Source of the DNA: Paenibacillus whitsoniae
GTDB taxonomy: Bacteria; Bacillota; Bacilli; Paenibacillales; NBRC-103111
Assembly: GCF_003955665.1 (NCBI RefSeq)
Contig: NZ_RXHU01000078.1
Coordinates: forward strand, 45,576 to 109,575
DNA length: 64,000 nucleotides
Direction of reading: 5' to 3'
Of the stretch, positions 15,452-24,879 are shown piece after piece. Under the pieces are notes generated by a model, which was not told the DNA's origin, searched no databases, and worked only from the letters and a program-made list of their open reading frames with translations. The translations under genes were made by a program, and so were the position numbers. Positions within the stretch are counted from its first letter, which is position 1. The number at the start of each line of letters is the position of its first letter.

Positions 15452-17713
15452 TTACACAAGTTCAGTACCGAGCTCCCCCGTCTCGGGGTTCACCAGCACG
15501 ATCTTTCCTTCCGCCGCTGTGCCGTCCTTCAAAGTCAGTTGAAGCTTCGCCGTGCGGCCTTTGTTCACCAGGCTCTGCACCTGGGTTTCCGTCAGCTGGC
15601 GGCCGAAGCTTTCCTTCCAAATGACGAACGTGCAGCCCGTCTTGTAATGCGAGCAGCCGTAGCCCTTGCGGCCCATGAACAGCGAGCCGCCACAGCCCGG
15701 TCGCGGGCATGCGGCCACGATCGCCGGGCCGTCGCTTGAGGCGACCGCAGCGGCGGGCTTCGGCGCAGCCTTGGCGCGCGCCGGCTTCACGGCTGCCGTG
15801 CCTTCGGATCGCGCCTTGCCCGCGCTCCGCTTCCCTTTGGCTTCCGTCGCAGGCGGGTCGCCTTCAAACGACGTCTTCGCCGCGCGCGCCTGCTTGCGCA
15901 CCTTCTCCACGATCAGCGTCGCGAAGCGCTTGACGTTATGCATGAACTGCTCGTCCGAGGCCATGCCGCGCGAAATTTCGTTGAGCCGTCGCTCCCACTG
16001 GCCGGTCATCTCCGGCGATGTCAGCAGCTCGACGCCTGCTCCGCGTATCAGCTCGATGGCGGTGCGGCCTTTTTGCGTCAGCATAATCTTCTTGCCCTGC
16101 ATATCGATGTAGCCGACCTTCTTCAACCGCTCAATCGTCGCCGCCCGCGTCGCCGGTGTGCCAAGGCCGGAATCTTTCATCGCGTCGCGCAGCTCCTCGT
16201 CCTCGATTTGCTTGCCCGCACTCTCCATCGCCTTGAGCAGCGAACCTTCATTATAATGCTTCGGCGGCTGCGTTTCCTTCTCTTTCACAATGGCGTCCGT
16301 GCAGCGCACATCGCCGCTTGCGTCCAAGGAGAACGGTTCGCTAACCTCGATCTCTTCCTCTTCTTCCTCTTCCTTGTCCTTGCTCTTAGAAGATTTCGGC
16401 TTCTCCTTTTTCTGGTCGGCATAAATCACTTTCCAGCCTAAGGAGAGCAGCTCTTTCACTGTGGTTTTGAATTTCTCATCTTCCACTTCGGTGATAACCG
16501 TATGTACTTTATAAGCGGCAGGCGGATAAAATTGCGATAAAAACCGGCGTACAATGAGATCGTATAATTTCTGTTCATCGGGTGTCAGACCCGTGGCTTT
16601 CTTATTCGTCGGCAAAATCGCGTGGTGATCTTCGACCTTCGACGGGTTGCAAATGAATTTGTTGCCGGTGTGCACCAGGCTCCGGTTCGCCCCCTGCACC
16701 AGCTCGTGATATGCCGTTCCTTGGAGCGCAGACAACGTCTTGTGCATCTCGGGAATGTTCTGCTCCGTCACGTAGTTGGAGTTCGTTCTTGGGTACGAGA
16801 TGACCTTGTGCTTCTCATAGAGCGATTGGGCCGTATCCAGCGTTTTCTTGGCGGAAAAAGCGTATTTGCCGTTCGCTTCACGCTGCAGCAGCGTCAGATC
16901 GTACAGTTTGAACGGATATTCCTTGGTGTCTTTCACTTCATACGACGCGATTCTCGCAGGCTTCCCTTTGACCTTGGCGGAGAGCGCATCCGCTTTCTCT
17001 TTCTCGGTAAACCGCTCCCCTTGCCACATCCCCCGGTACAGCGTGTCTCCCTGCTCGAAATGACCTTCCAGCTCAAAAAACTTTAATGACGAAAACGCCT
17101 CAATCTGCTTCTGCCGGTCGTAAATAAGCGCCAGTACCGGCGTCTGTACGCGACCGACGGAGAGCAGCACATTATGCTTTGTCGTAAAGGCGCGCGAGCC
17201 GTTCATGCCGATCAGCCAATCCGCTTCGCTGCGGGAGCGCGCGGCCCGCGTCAGATTCTCGTATTCGGCGCCGTCCTTCAGTGTGGCGAAGCCGCTCCGA
17301 ATCGTCTCCGGCGTAAGATCGGAAATCCACAGCCGTTTGACCGGCTGCTTTAACCTTAAATGGCGCTGGATCAGCGAGAAAATATGCTGCCCCTCCCGCC
17401 CGGCATCACAGGCATTGACGAGCTGATCGCAGCGCTTGGCCAGCTCGTCGATGACCTTGAGCTGATCGTACGTGCGCGGGTTCGGGATAAGCTTGAACTC
17501 ATCCGGAATAATTGGCAAGTCGGCGATATTCCATTTTTTGTATTTTTCATCATAACGATCGGGTTCCGCTAATTCAATGAGGTGTCCGATAGCCCAAGTA
17601 ATCAAATACTGTTCACCTTCGAGATGCGTCCTCATATTTTTCGCTTTCGGCTCTATTGCGGCGGCAATATTTCGCCCCATATCCGGTTTTTCCGCAATAA
17701 TTAACGTTTTCAA
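15452..17713 (-). CDS. topB: DNA topoisomerase III
   Basis: The 753-residue type IA topoisomerase starts with the Toprim domain (TLIIAEKPDMGRNIA; acidic motif ACDAGREGQ). The active-site Tyr lies in ISYPRTNSNYVTE near residue 307. An acidic and Lys-rich insert (KDKEEEEEEEIEVSE) follows, then a Lys/Ala-rich linker and one C-terminal C4 zinc finger (CPRPGC...CSHYKTGC). It decatenates replication intermediates. The start is a TTG at 17713 with TTAGGAG 10 bases upstream, which puts the conserved LKTLIIAEKP at the N-terminus; an ATG 36 bases earlier is less likely. Confidence 0.95.
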   Translation of the reverse strand: MKTLIIAEKPDMGRNIAAAIEPKAKNMRTHLEGEQYLITWAIGHLIELAEPDRYDEKYKKWNIADLPIIPDEFKLIPNPRTYDQLKVIDELAKRCDQLVNACDAGREGQHIFSLIQRHLRLKQPVKRLWISDLTPETIRSGFATLKDGAEYENLTRAARSRSEADWLIGMNGSRAFTTKHNVLLSVGRVQTPVLALIYDRQKQIEAFSSLKFFELEGHFEQGDTLYRGMWQGERFTEKEKADALSAKVKGKPARIASYEVKDTKEYPFKLYDLTLLQREANGKYAFSAKKTLDTAQSLYEKHKVISYPRTNSNYVTEQNIPEMHKTLSALQGTAYHELVQGANRSLVHTGNKFICNPSKVEDHHAILPTNKKATGLTPDEQKLYDLIVRRFLSQFYPPAAYKVHTVITEVEDEKFKTTVKELLSLGWKVIYADQKKEKPKSSKSKDKEEEEEEEIEVSEPFSLDASGDVRCTDAIVKEKETQPPKHYNEGSLLKAMESAGKQIEDEELRDAMKDSGLGTPATRAATIERLKKVGYIDMQGKKIMLTQKGRTAIELIRGAGVELLTSPEMTGQWERRLNEISRGMASDEQFMHNVKRFATLIVEKVRKQARAAKTSFEGDPPATEAKGKRSAGKARSEGTAAVKPARAKAAPKPAAAVASSDGPAIVAACPRPGCGGSLFMGRKGYGCSHYKTGCTFVIWKESFGRQLTETQVQSLVNKGRTAKLQLTLKDGTAAEGKIVLVNPETGELGTELV

Positions 17714-17803
17714 ACGTGAATCGCTCCTAACCTTGAGTTCGCTCAGCACACAACATGCTGTCGACTCAGTTTATCCCACTTTCCTCATGCCTGCAATATG
17801 TCG

Positions 17804-18598
17804 TTAGGCTAACTTTCGGAAACGGAAAATGACCGCCGGCGGCAGCTCGTACCAGTCAAACCGCTCCGCTCTAGCAGCATCGTAAGCGAAAGCAGGTTCT
17901 TCAAGGCCGTCCAGCACGAAGCCTGCTCGTACGAACAGATGAATATAATAATGAAGCGGACGATGGAACACATAATGAGCGACAGGCTGTCCCTTTACGC
18001 CGATCGACTCCATCGGTTCAGGCTGCAGATAGCTGGATACTTGCACGCTGTTTCTGGTAACGACCCGCCCGCCAACATCCTCCGACTCGTGAATCCTCCG
18101 CGTATTCGGAGATTGAAAGCATGGATGCGGGATGGAAAAGACGACAGAGCCGTTTGGCTTGAGCATGCGAGGCAGCGCTTCAAGCAAGCCGCTCAGATCG
18201 GCGATATCCATCAGCGCCATGTTGGCCACCGCCCCATCAAAGCTGCCCTCGCCCAATGCGAGCAATTCTTCGGACTTCGTCGCATCCACGACCTTGTAGG
18301 AAATATTGCCCTCATACGCAGACGACCGCCCAACCGCTCTATCGATCATGTTGGAACTGTAGTCGATGGCTGTAACCTTAACGCCCAAGCCCGCCAACCT
18401 GCGCGAAAAGTTGCCGTTTCCGCAGGCAATATCGAGAATCTGTTGCCCTTCCTGCGGTGCCAGAAGCTCCTCTGTCTTCGGCCTGACAATTTCTCGGTGA
18501 AAACGGTTGCTGTGTTCGCCCATAAAGTCGTCCCAGAAGCCCGCGATCTCATTCCATCGCTCCTGCGATGGAGCTGTAAGTTCCTTCCACTCGCCCAT
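17804..18598 (-). CDS. Class I SAM-dependent methyltransferase
   Basis: The 264-residue product carries motif I ILDIACGNGNFSRRLA (about 54-69), the acidic residue of motif II in VTAIDYSSNMIDRA, and the motif IV/post-IV region FDGAVANMALMDIAD, all typical of Rossmann-fold methyltransferases of the Methyltransf_11/25 type. The substrate is unknown. GAGGGGG precedes the ATG. It lies upstream of topB in the same orientation with a 90-base gap. Confidence 0.88.
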   Translation of the reverse strand: MGEWKELTAPSQERWNEIAGFWDDFMGEHSNRFHREIVRPKTEELLAPQEGQQILDIACGNGNFSRRLAGLGVKVTAIDYSSNMIDRAVGRSSAYEGNISYKVVDATKSEELLALGEGSFDGAVANMALMDIADLSGLLEALPRMLKPNGSVVFSIPHPCFQSPNTRRIHESEDVGGRVVTRNSVQVSSYLQPEPMESIGVKGQPVAHYVFHRPLHYYIHLFVRAGFVLDGLEEPAFAYDAARAERFDWYELPPAVIFRFRKLA

Positions 18599-18685
18599 GC
18601 TATTTCCCCCTCAGCGGTAAAATCCATTCAACTTTCAATGATGATCAGTCGTCTATTTTAACATAAGCGAAAGGGGTTTAGGAAG

Positions 18686-19417
18686 ATGAAATGGACATGG
18701 TTGCTGCTTATCATGGCAGTAGTTTCACTCACCGCATGTGAGGATGAACAGACGAGTATAGTAGGCAAGGCAGCAGCGAGCATCCCTCCTCTCGCAACCA
18801 CAGCGCCCCCCCTCAGCGCTTCACCTAACGATGGGCGTCAGATCGATACAAGCGTGCGAGCCGTCGGCTCCAGCCAAGGGGGACGGCTTACCGTGCAACC
18901 GGTCAGTCAAGCCTTTCAAGCTGATCTAGGTGCGCCTAGCTGCTACGGTTTGGACACCGACATCCGATGGTCGGGTGACTATGAAGCGGTCTGGACAGCA
19001 GCAGCCGGAGATACAAAACGGATCTTCACATTTCCTTCCGATTTTGAGATCATACAGCCTGTGACAGCCCCCATCCAGATGACTAAGCTCACTGTGGGCA
19101 AGACGGAGTTGTTCGTGTTTCAGCCTCGTTATACAGACTGTCACGCGCTTGAAACGTATTTGTTTGGGGTCAGCGAAGGGGACACCTTCCCCATCGTATT
19201 CGAAATGAATGCGGATCGGACGCTCGATCATTTAGGCCTATTTCCGCATACTCGCCTGCAAGTGAACGGGCAAGAACTGTCATGGACAGGCGGCTACGGC
19301 GCTGGACAGGATACGGTGGATGTGTATCATTTTCAATATATCGCAGAGGAGCATATTATGAAGCTGATGAAGACCGATAAGGTGAGGCCAAGCGAGGTAA
19401 AGGTGGAGCAGCGTTAA
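18686..19417 (+). CDS. Putative lipoprotein, 243 aa
   Basis: The N-terminus is a lipoprotein signal peptide (MKWTWLLLIMAVVSLTAC, lipidated Cys at about 18), followed by a Thr/Ser/Pro-rich linker to about residue 60. The rest looks like a beta-rich extracellular domain with repeated polar strands (GDTKRIFTFPSDFE, LTVGKTELFVFQ). I do not recognise the family. The gene is alone between divergent and convergent neighbours. It lacks an obvious terminator; a CCAGCCC/GGGCTGG hairpin at 19489-19505 without a T-run follows. Confidence 0.75.
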   Translation: MKWTWLLLIMAVVSLTACEDEQTSIVGKAAASIPPLATTAPPLSASPNDGRQIDTSVRAVGSSQGGRLTVQPVSQAFQADLGAPSCYGLDTDIRWSGDYEAVWTAAAGDTKRIFTFPSDFEIIQPVTAPIQMTKLTVGKTELFVFQPRYTDCHALETYLFGVSEGDTFPIVFEMNADRTLDHLGLFPHTRLQVNGQELSWTGGYGAGQDTVDVYHFQYIAEEHIMKLMKTDKVRPSEVKVEQR

Positions 19418-19579
19418 TTGTCCCGTCGCTGCGTCAGCACAATCACAGTCAACAGCGAAAGTTGAATGGAGATGACGAGACAGGACCCAGCCCTTTGGGC
19501 TGGAGCCATCTTGCCAACTATATGCACCTACATCGCCATCCTCGCCTGCCGGTGAGCATGACGATGACGACCAAGCAGG

Positions 19580-20677
19580 TCAAGTTTCATTCAGTTCCAA
19601 CTTCTCCAGCTTAAACTTCTTAGCAAAATAATTCCGGTTATACTGCATGCTCGGATGCGACGGATTCAGCGCGTACGCCTTTTCATTATGTTCGAACGCG
19701 AGGTGGTGCTGGCCTAACCGGTCGTAGCACACGCAAAGCTGCAAGTGCGGCAGCCATGTCCATGCGGCATGATCAATGGGGCCCATGTTCCCTTCCGGCA
19801 TTGTCGCCTGCGCTGCGGTTTCATACCAGAAAACGGCTTGCTCCAGCCGATTCCTTTCCAGGAAATAGGCACCGACCCGGCAGCACATTTCAGCCCGCGG
19901 CTTATCATAGATGAGCGCTCGGAGGTACGATTGCAGCATCCTGTGGGTATCGCCCAGCGCCGCATAACATTCGCCCAACCGCAGACAGCTTGCATACACA
20001 TCCTCGATCCAGCCTTGATCCGTAGCCAGAAACCGATTGTAGTAGGCAATCGCTTCGTCAAAGTAAGCATGATCCTTCAGCTCATTGGCAAAATAGAACA
20101 GATCCCTTGGCGAAAAGCTATCATCCTCCGCTTCCCGCTTGCGGTAAATGCGCAAGTTGCGGTCGGTATAGACTTTGTCTTTTTTATGTGTAATGGCGAT
20201 GTCGGCGGCGTACGTCTGACCATGCACCAGCAGCGCTTCGTGCACCAATCCCTCCCACTTGAAACCGCGCGACCGCTTGACCAAGCGATTGCGCCGCAAG
20301 CTGGACGTCACATTGCCCGCTTCGTCAAACGCAAGATGGTAGTTCATCGAGACGCTATCGACGCTTGGGTCCAGCGTATGTTTCAGTTCTTTGAATTTGA
20401 TGCGGTCCACTTCCTCCAATTCATCGTCCGCATCCAGCCACAGGATGTATTCCTGCGTCGCCTTCGAGAACGCGAAATTGCGCGCAGCGCCGAAGTCGTC
20501 CCTCCAGGCAAAATCGTATATGACCGCGCCAAACGAGGCTGCAATTTCTTTCGTCCGATCCGTCGAGCCTGTGTCGACGATCACGATTTCATCTGCAATG
20601 CTTGCCACGGAATTCAGGCAGCGGGCAAGCGATTGTTCTTCATTTTTCACAATCATGCACAAGCTTATCGAAATCAC
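19580..20677 (-). CDS. Family 2 glycosyltransferase with C-terminal TPR region (SunS-like architecture)
   Basis: The 365-residue product starts with a GT2 domain: ISLCMIVKNEEQSLARCLNS, VDTGSTDRTKEIA and the DxD-type LWLDADDE (about residues 78-86), then WEGLVHEAL. From about 190 on it consists of TPR-like helices (YFDEAIAYYNRFLA, DTHRMLQSYLRALIY, EQAVFWYETAA). The architecture is that of the SunS-type peptide S-glycosyltransferases, but the same fold is common in Bacillales without any bacteriocin, and no precursor peptide is seen nearby. The start is a GTG with AGGGGG upstream. The acceptor is unknown. Confidence 0.85.
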   Translation of the reverse strand: MISISLCMIVKNEEQSLARCLNSVASIADEIVIVDTGSTDRTKEIAASFGAVIYDFAWRDDFGAARNFAFSKATQEYILWLDADDELEEVDRIKFKELKHTLDPSVDSVSMNYHLAFDEAGNVTSSLRRNRLVKRSRGFKWEGLVHEALLVHGQTYAADIAITHKKDKVYTDRNLRIYRKREAEDDSFSPRDLFYFANELKDHAYFDEAIAYYNRFLATDQGWIEDVYASCLRLGECYAALGDTHRMLQSYLRALIYDKPRAEMCCRVGAYFLERNRLEQAVFWYETAAQATMPEGNMGPIDHAAWTWLPHLQLCVCYDRLGQHHLAFEHNEKAYALNPSHPSMQYNRNYFAKKFKLEKLELNET

Positions 20678-20815
20678 ATGGATGCCCCCTCATGATGTCC
20701 CCTGTTGCTCACGGCCCCCATACCTTCTATTCAATTTATATGTGGCTGGGCCGCAAAGCGTTCGCAAGACAGACAGGGCAAGGAGGCAGCATCCTAAAGA
20801 AAAGCCCGTTTCAAT

Positions 20816-20862
20816 GCAAAAAGACCGCACATCCGGAGACGCCTCCAGCGTACAGTCTTTGT
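20816..20862 (-). terminator. Terminator of the gpx-MOSC-DUF1904 cluster
   Basis: On the minus strand AAAGAC...GGAG and TCTCC...GTCTTTTTG form a two-part stem ending in T residues, directly after the DUF1904 gene. Confidence 0.7.
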
Positions 20863-20865
20863 AAG

Positions 20866-21192
20866 CTACACCAATTTTCCGTTCCAGTAATAACTATCTT
20901 CCCGATATACTTTAAAGGCGATTTCGACTTCCGGAATACCCAGTGAAAGAATATGCTTGGTGAGCACGCCGGCGTATGCGTCCCGCACGTCCTGTCCACG
21001 TTCAAACCAGCCGACTTCAACAAACGGATACGTTTCGCACACAGTCCCGCCATAGATAGATACCGTAGGCAGACATTCCAGCATAAAATTATCCTCGCCG
21101 CAGCCGCACACCTGGGCCAATTCCCGGATCAGCGCTTGGCTGATCGAAGCCATCCTTGGGGCGCTTATTCCCCTAACTACCATATGAGGCAT
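20866..21192 (-). CDS. DUF1904 family protein
   Basis: The 108-residue protein begins MPHMVVRGIS and contains a helix (ALIRELAQVCGC), CLPTVSIYGG and FVEVGWFERGQDVRD, a pattern of the DUF1904 family, which has a tautomerase-like ferredoxin fold (knowledge of the family; not tested here). An N-terminal Pro after Met is present as in tautomerases. Biochemical role unknown. GAGGAG precedes the ATG. It is the last gene of a four-gene same-strand cluster with a zinc-ribbon protein, a MOSC protein and a glutathione peroxidase. Confidence 0.8.
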   Translation of the reverse strand: MPHMVVRGISAPRMASISQALIRELAQVCGCGEDNFMLECLPTVSIYGGTVCETYPFVEVGWFERGQDVRDAYAGVLTKHILSLGIPEVEIAFKVYREDSYYWNGKLV

Positions 21193-21208
21193 AACTTGAT
21201 CTCCTCTA

Positions 21209-21412
21209 TTACTCTTGCATGAACGTTTTGATGGTTTGCAGCGAAACGCCGGTTTGATGATAAACCTCCATCACGGTCGCATTAGGGTTCATGCGCATAT
21301 ACGCCTTCACAACCTGAGCCTCCTCCAGCATCAGCTGGGTACAAGCCACACATAGCTGATCCGGCCGATTCATGATCATAGCTCCACATCTCTCACAATT
21401 GCTAAGTGACAT
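21209..21412 (-). CDS. Small zinc-ribbon/helix-turn-helix protein, 67 aa
   Basis: Two Cys pairs (CERC at about 6-9 and CVAC at about 21-24) form a probable zinc ribbon, followed by a helical region and a C-terminal segment NATVMEVYHQTGVSLQTIKTFMQ that looks like a helix-turn-helix. The layout resembles YvyF, the small protein of the B. subtilis flagellar/comF region. Start at 21412 has GGAGGG 9 bases upstream; an upstream in-frame ATG at 21499 gives a Cys/Arg-rich extension without a site. Only 16 bases separate it from DUF1904. Confidence 0.7.
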   Translation of the reverse strand: MSLSNCERCGAMIMNRPDQLCVACTQLMLEEAQVVKAYMRMNPNATVMEVYHQTGVSLQTIKTFMQE

Positions 21413-21510
21413 TTCCACACCCTCCAGGTCCGCGCCGAGGCTCTTTTCCGAGCTTTTTCCAACTCTTTCGCTACAAACCGACAAAACTCCTTTAACCAAG
21501 CGTCAATTTT

Positions 21511-22044
21511 TTATCTCAAAATGCGAAAAAGATCCCCGCGCCGGATCAAGCCCGGCCGCTCGACATAGCCCACAAGGCCCCGCTTCTGCTGGGCTTGCTG
21601 AATGAACAGCTTCGTAAGCAGCTTGTCGCCGTAATGCTCGGCGATGATCCGCCCCGGCCCGGAGCACGGCTCATTCTCGCCTTCGAGCACGATGCCTGCC
21701 CCGCTTGGCAGCATGAAACGAAGGCCCATGGGCAGCTTCGTCAGCTCTGGAATGCCGCTCACAACCAGATTCGCGCCGAGCCACTCGCCTTTCACTTCGG
21801 GCACACCGATGCGCTCCGCAATCTCACGTAGCTCCTCCACCGAAACCAGGCTAAGCTGCCGGCGGTTCATAATTTCCTGCCCACGCTTATACATCGGCTG
21901 GCGCACGCCTGCCTTGGCCAAAAGCCCAAAATGCCGATCTCCCTCCATGCCTCCGAACTTCAGTTCAATCTCATCCAAGTCGCGTGTAAGGAAGGTCTCT
22001 CCGTCCGCGATACACACCGCTTCAATGCGGCCAACGAGTTCCAT
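21511..22044 (-). CDS. MOSC domain protein
   Basis: The 177-residue product matches the MOSC domain: GMEGDRHFG near the N-terminus, NRRQLSLVSVEEL, GANLVVSG and the conserved Cys in GENEPCSGPGR. MOSC domains occur in molybdenum-cofactor sulfurases and in stand-alone proteins that handle sulfur or reduced nitrogen substrates (YiiM/YuaD type). Start at 22044 is preferred because AGGAG lies 6 bases upstream; the earlier ATG (22050) is too close to it. It lies 9 bases downstream of the glutathione peroxidase gene. Confidence 0.85.
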   Translation of the reverse strand: MELVGRIEAVCIADGETFLTRDLDEIELKFGGMEGDRHFGLLAKAGVRQPMYKRGQEIMNRRQLSLVSVEELREIAERIGVPEVKGEWLGANLVVSGIPELTKLPMGLRFMLPSGAGIVLEGENEPCSGPGRIIAEHYGDKLLTKLFIQQAQQKRGLVGYVERPGLIRRGDLFRILR

Positions 22045-22053
22045 GACCATCTC

Positions 22054-22533
22054 CTACGCCAGCAGCGCTTCGATGTCCGGCACAATCGCCGCCGGTTCTG
22101 TCCGTGCGCTGTATTGCTTGATGATGTTACCTTCGGCATCTACGAGGAATTTCACGAAATTCCATTCAATGTCGCCCGTGCGGTAAGGCTCCGGCGTGTT
22201 CGCGAGCAAATACGTGTACAGCGGATGCGCGTTCTCGCCTTTGACGTCGATTTTATGAAATAAAGGGAACGTGACGTTGTAATTCAACTCGCAAAATTGT
22301 TTAATTTCCTCATCCGTTCCCGGCTCTTGACCTGCGAACTGGTTGCAAGGGAAGCCCAGTACCGTAAAGCCTTGGTCGCCATACTGCTCGTACAGCGCCT
22401 GCAGCCCTTGATAGTGCGGCGTCAGCCCGCATGCGCTTGCGGTGTTGACAATGAGCAGCACTTGACCGCGGTAGGCGGACAGGGATTTTGTTTCACCTGT
22501 AATGGTTTGAACTTCAATATCATAGATCGACAT
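22054..22533 (-). CDS. Glutathione peroxidase family protein (Cys type, BsaA-like)
   Basis: The 159-residue thioredoxin-fold protein has VNTASACGLTPHYQGL with the peroxidatic Cys in place of selenocysteine, FPCNQFAGQEPG with the resolving Cys and Gln, and WNFVKFLVD with the Trp-Asn pair. Bacterial members of this type usually use thioredoxin and reduce hydroperoxides. The start at 22533 has AAGGAG 9 bases upstream. It is the first gene of a four-gene cluster. Confidence 0.93.
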   Translation of the reverse strand: MSIYDIEVQTITGETKSLSAYRGQVLLIVNTASACGLTPHYQGLQALYEQYGDQGFTVLGFPCNQFAGQEPGTDEEIKQFCELNYNVTFPLFHKIDVKGENAHPLYTYLLANTPEPYRTGDIEWNFVKFLVDAEGNIIKQYSARTEPAAIVPDIEALLA

Positions 22534-22737
22534 CTGCATCTTCTCCTTCGCATGTGGGGGTTCTTTCCTCTCTTAGTATACCATTCCTGCGGGGAGAGCC
22601 CAAATAGATCAGTGAAGAAAGCTTACGCCGCCCTAAGACATGCCGCACCACTTTATATATGAAGTCAGGTGTGGTATAGTGTTTACCTGCTTTCTTTTCC
22701 ACAGCAATATATTCCAACTCTTAGGAGGTAACTGATC

Positions 22738-24876
22738 TTGGACACAGAGACTCAAAGTGCCTATCAAGAAGAACTGCAGCGACTCGAACGCACCAATGTG
22801 GAGATCGACAAGCAGCTGAAGCGGCTCCGGGAGACACCTGTCTACTACGGGCCCGACCTGACGGAGCAAGCACTGGAGGCGCAGCGCGAGCATGGCCGTC
22901 ACAACTTGGCAAAAGCGATTGATGAAGCCTATTTCGGCCGATTGGATTTTCAGGAGTCCGGCACCGCATCCCCCGCACCGCTTTACATCGGCAAAACCGG
23001 TGTCGAAGACGAACGCACCGGTCAATTGCTCGTTATCGACTGGCGAGCCCCCGTGGCCAGCTTATTTTACTCTTTTACGGGAGGACTCGATGCCGCTTCT
23101 TACGATTCGCCGGACGGCTTGATCGAAGGGCTCGTGTACCTCAAGCGCAACCTTGTCGTGCGTAAACAGATATTACAGCGTGTCGTCGACACGTACGACC
23201 GGGAAGCCGATTCACTGGCGGTTGGTGATGAATTCCTGCTCTACCGGCTTGGCGAGAACAAAGACAACAAGCTGCGCGACATCGTCTCGACGATTCAAGC
23301 GGAGCAAGACCGCATTATCCGTGCCGCCAAAAACACCGCACTCATCATTCAAGGGGTCGCGGGCAGCGGTAAAACGACCGTCGCCCTGCACAGGCTCGCC
23401 TTCATGCTCTATCAATACAGGGAACAAGTCCGCGCAGAGCGCATGATTATTTTTGCCCCCAACTCGATGTTTCTCGATTACATATCCGGGGTTCTTCCTG
23501 AGCTCGGTGTCGGCAACATTCAGCAGAACACGTTCACCGACTGGGTGCTTGACGTCCTGGATCACGAAGTCAAGCTCGCCGATCCTGCGATGACGCTCCA
23601 AACCTGGTTCTCCCTAGGCAGTGCAAGGCCTGTCGTCGACGACAACGCCCCAGGCCGCTGGAAAGGCGCCGTCGCTTTCCAACATGCGATTGACGCACGC
23701 TTGTCTGAGTTTGAAAAGACTTACGTGCCTAGCGACGATTTCATCCCTTGGGAAGGCGCCAGATTGAAACTTGCCATGATTCGCGAATGGTTTTTTGTGG
23801 AAAACAAACATTATCCGCTGATCAAACGGCGCGAGCGCGTCGTCGCACGCATCAAGCGCTGGATGGAAATGCAGCTCGACAAAGTCTGGGAGCAGACCAA
23901 GAAAAAAGAGCTCAAGAAAAAAGGCGCGCAGCGTCTGCGCACCTATCTGACCGGTTGGCCGGAGCATACGGCCTTTACGTTCTATAAGCAGCTATTCGAC
24001 GGAAAAGATAGCGCCTCCAACGTGCCAGGACCGATTGCGGCCGCCTCGCTCAAGCGTTTCAAGAAAAAAGAAGTGGAGCTAGAGGATCTCGCCCCGCTGT
24101 TATATATTCACGCCAGGCTGAACGGCGTTCCGTCGGAGCAGCTGTTCGATCACGTTGTGATCGATGAAGCGCAGGATTTCTCGCCATTTCAGGTGGCCGT
24201 GCTTGACATGTATACGCGCAATCATTCGTTTACAATTCTCGGCGATCTCTCGCAAGGGATTCACGCGTATCAAGGCATTCACGACTGGAAGGAATTTTCC
24301 AGTCTCTTTGAAGCAAACGGCACCGCCTACTTTGAACTGGATCGCAGCTACCGTTCGACAATGGAGATCATCCAGTTCGCCAACGCCGTGCTGGAGCGCG
24401 GCGTCGACAATCCGCTGCTCGCCGTGCCGGTATTCCGCAGCGGCAACAAAGTGCGCGTGCTGCAGGCTGCGCCGGCACAGCGCTTCGCGCAGATCGCGCA
24501 GGCGCTCACTGCGCTCGAGAGCGGCAGCGCGTCGACCATCGCGGTCGTGACGCGCACGGAGCGGCAGGCGCAGGAGCTGCATGAGCAGCTGACCGCCGCC
24601 GGCCATGAGGCCAACCTGATCACGGCGCATCAGCGCGTGTATCGCGGAGGCATTTCCGTCCTTCCGGTCTATTTGACCAAAGGACTCGAATTTGACGCGG
24701 TGCTGCTCGTGGACGCCACCGCCAAGCACTACGAGGCTTCGCTCATGGACGCGAAGCTGCTCTACGTGGGCTGCACGCGCGCGCTGCACGAGCTGTGGCT
24801 GCTGGCGCCGGGCGAGCTATCGCCGCTCGTCGCCGCCGATAATCCCGACATCGTGACAACGGTGTCGCCGTTTTAA
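22738..24876 (+). CDS. helD: HelD-type UvrD-family ATPase (RNA polymerase recycling factor)
   Basis: The 712-residue product has an N-terminal coiled region (about 5-60), then the HelD-specific block YFGRLDFQE and the DWRAPVASLFY motif, Walker A GVAGSGKTTVALHR (206-219), a long insertion and the helicase C-terminal half with VVIDEAQDFSPFQ (Walker B), LGDLSQGIH, DRSYRST and YVGCTRALHEL. HelD pries stalled RNA polymerase off DNA and contributes to rifampicin tolerance in some species. The start is TTG at 22738, with AGGAGG 10 bases upstream. Length is somewhat below B. subtilis HelD (774). Monocistronic. Confidence 0.92.
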   Translation: MDTETQSAYQEELQRLERTNVEIDKQLKRLRETPVYYGPDLTEQALEAQREHGRHNLAKAIDEAYFGRLDFQESGTASPAPLYIGKTGVEDERTGQLLVIDWRAPVASLFYSFTGGLDAASYDSPDGLIEGLVYLKRNLVVRKQILQRVVDTYDREADSLAVGDEFLLYRLGENKDNKLRDIVSTIQAEQDRIIRAAKNTALIIQGVAGSGKTTVALHRLAFMLYQYREQVRAERMIIFAPNSMFLDYISGVLPELGVGNIQQNTFTDWVLDVLDHEVKLADPAMTLQTWFSLGSARPVVDDNAPGRWKGAVAFQHAIDARLSEFEKTYVPSDDFIPWEGARLKLAMIREWFFVENKHYPLIKRRERVVARIKRWMEMQLDKVWEQTKKKELKKKGAQRLRTYLTGWPEHTAFTFYKQLFDGKDSASNVPGPIAAASLKRFKKKEVELEDLAPLLYIHARLNGVPSEQLFDHVVIDEAQDFSPFQVAVLDMYTRNHSFTILGDLSQGIHAYQGIHDWKEFSSLFEANGTAYFELDRSYRSTMEIIQFANAVLERGVDNPLLAVPVFRSGNKVRVLQAAPAQRFAQIAQALTALESGSASTIAVVTRTERQAQELHEQLTAAGHEANLITAHQRVYRGGISVLPVYLTKGLEFDAVLLVDATAKHYEASLMDAKLLYVGCTRALHELWLLAPGELSPLVAADNPDIVTTVSPF

Positions 24877-24879
24877 ACA

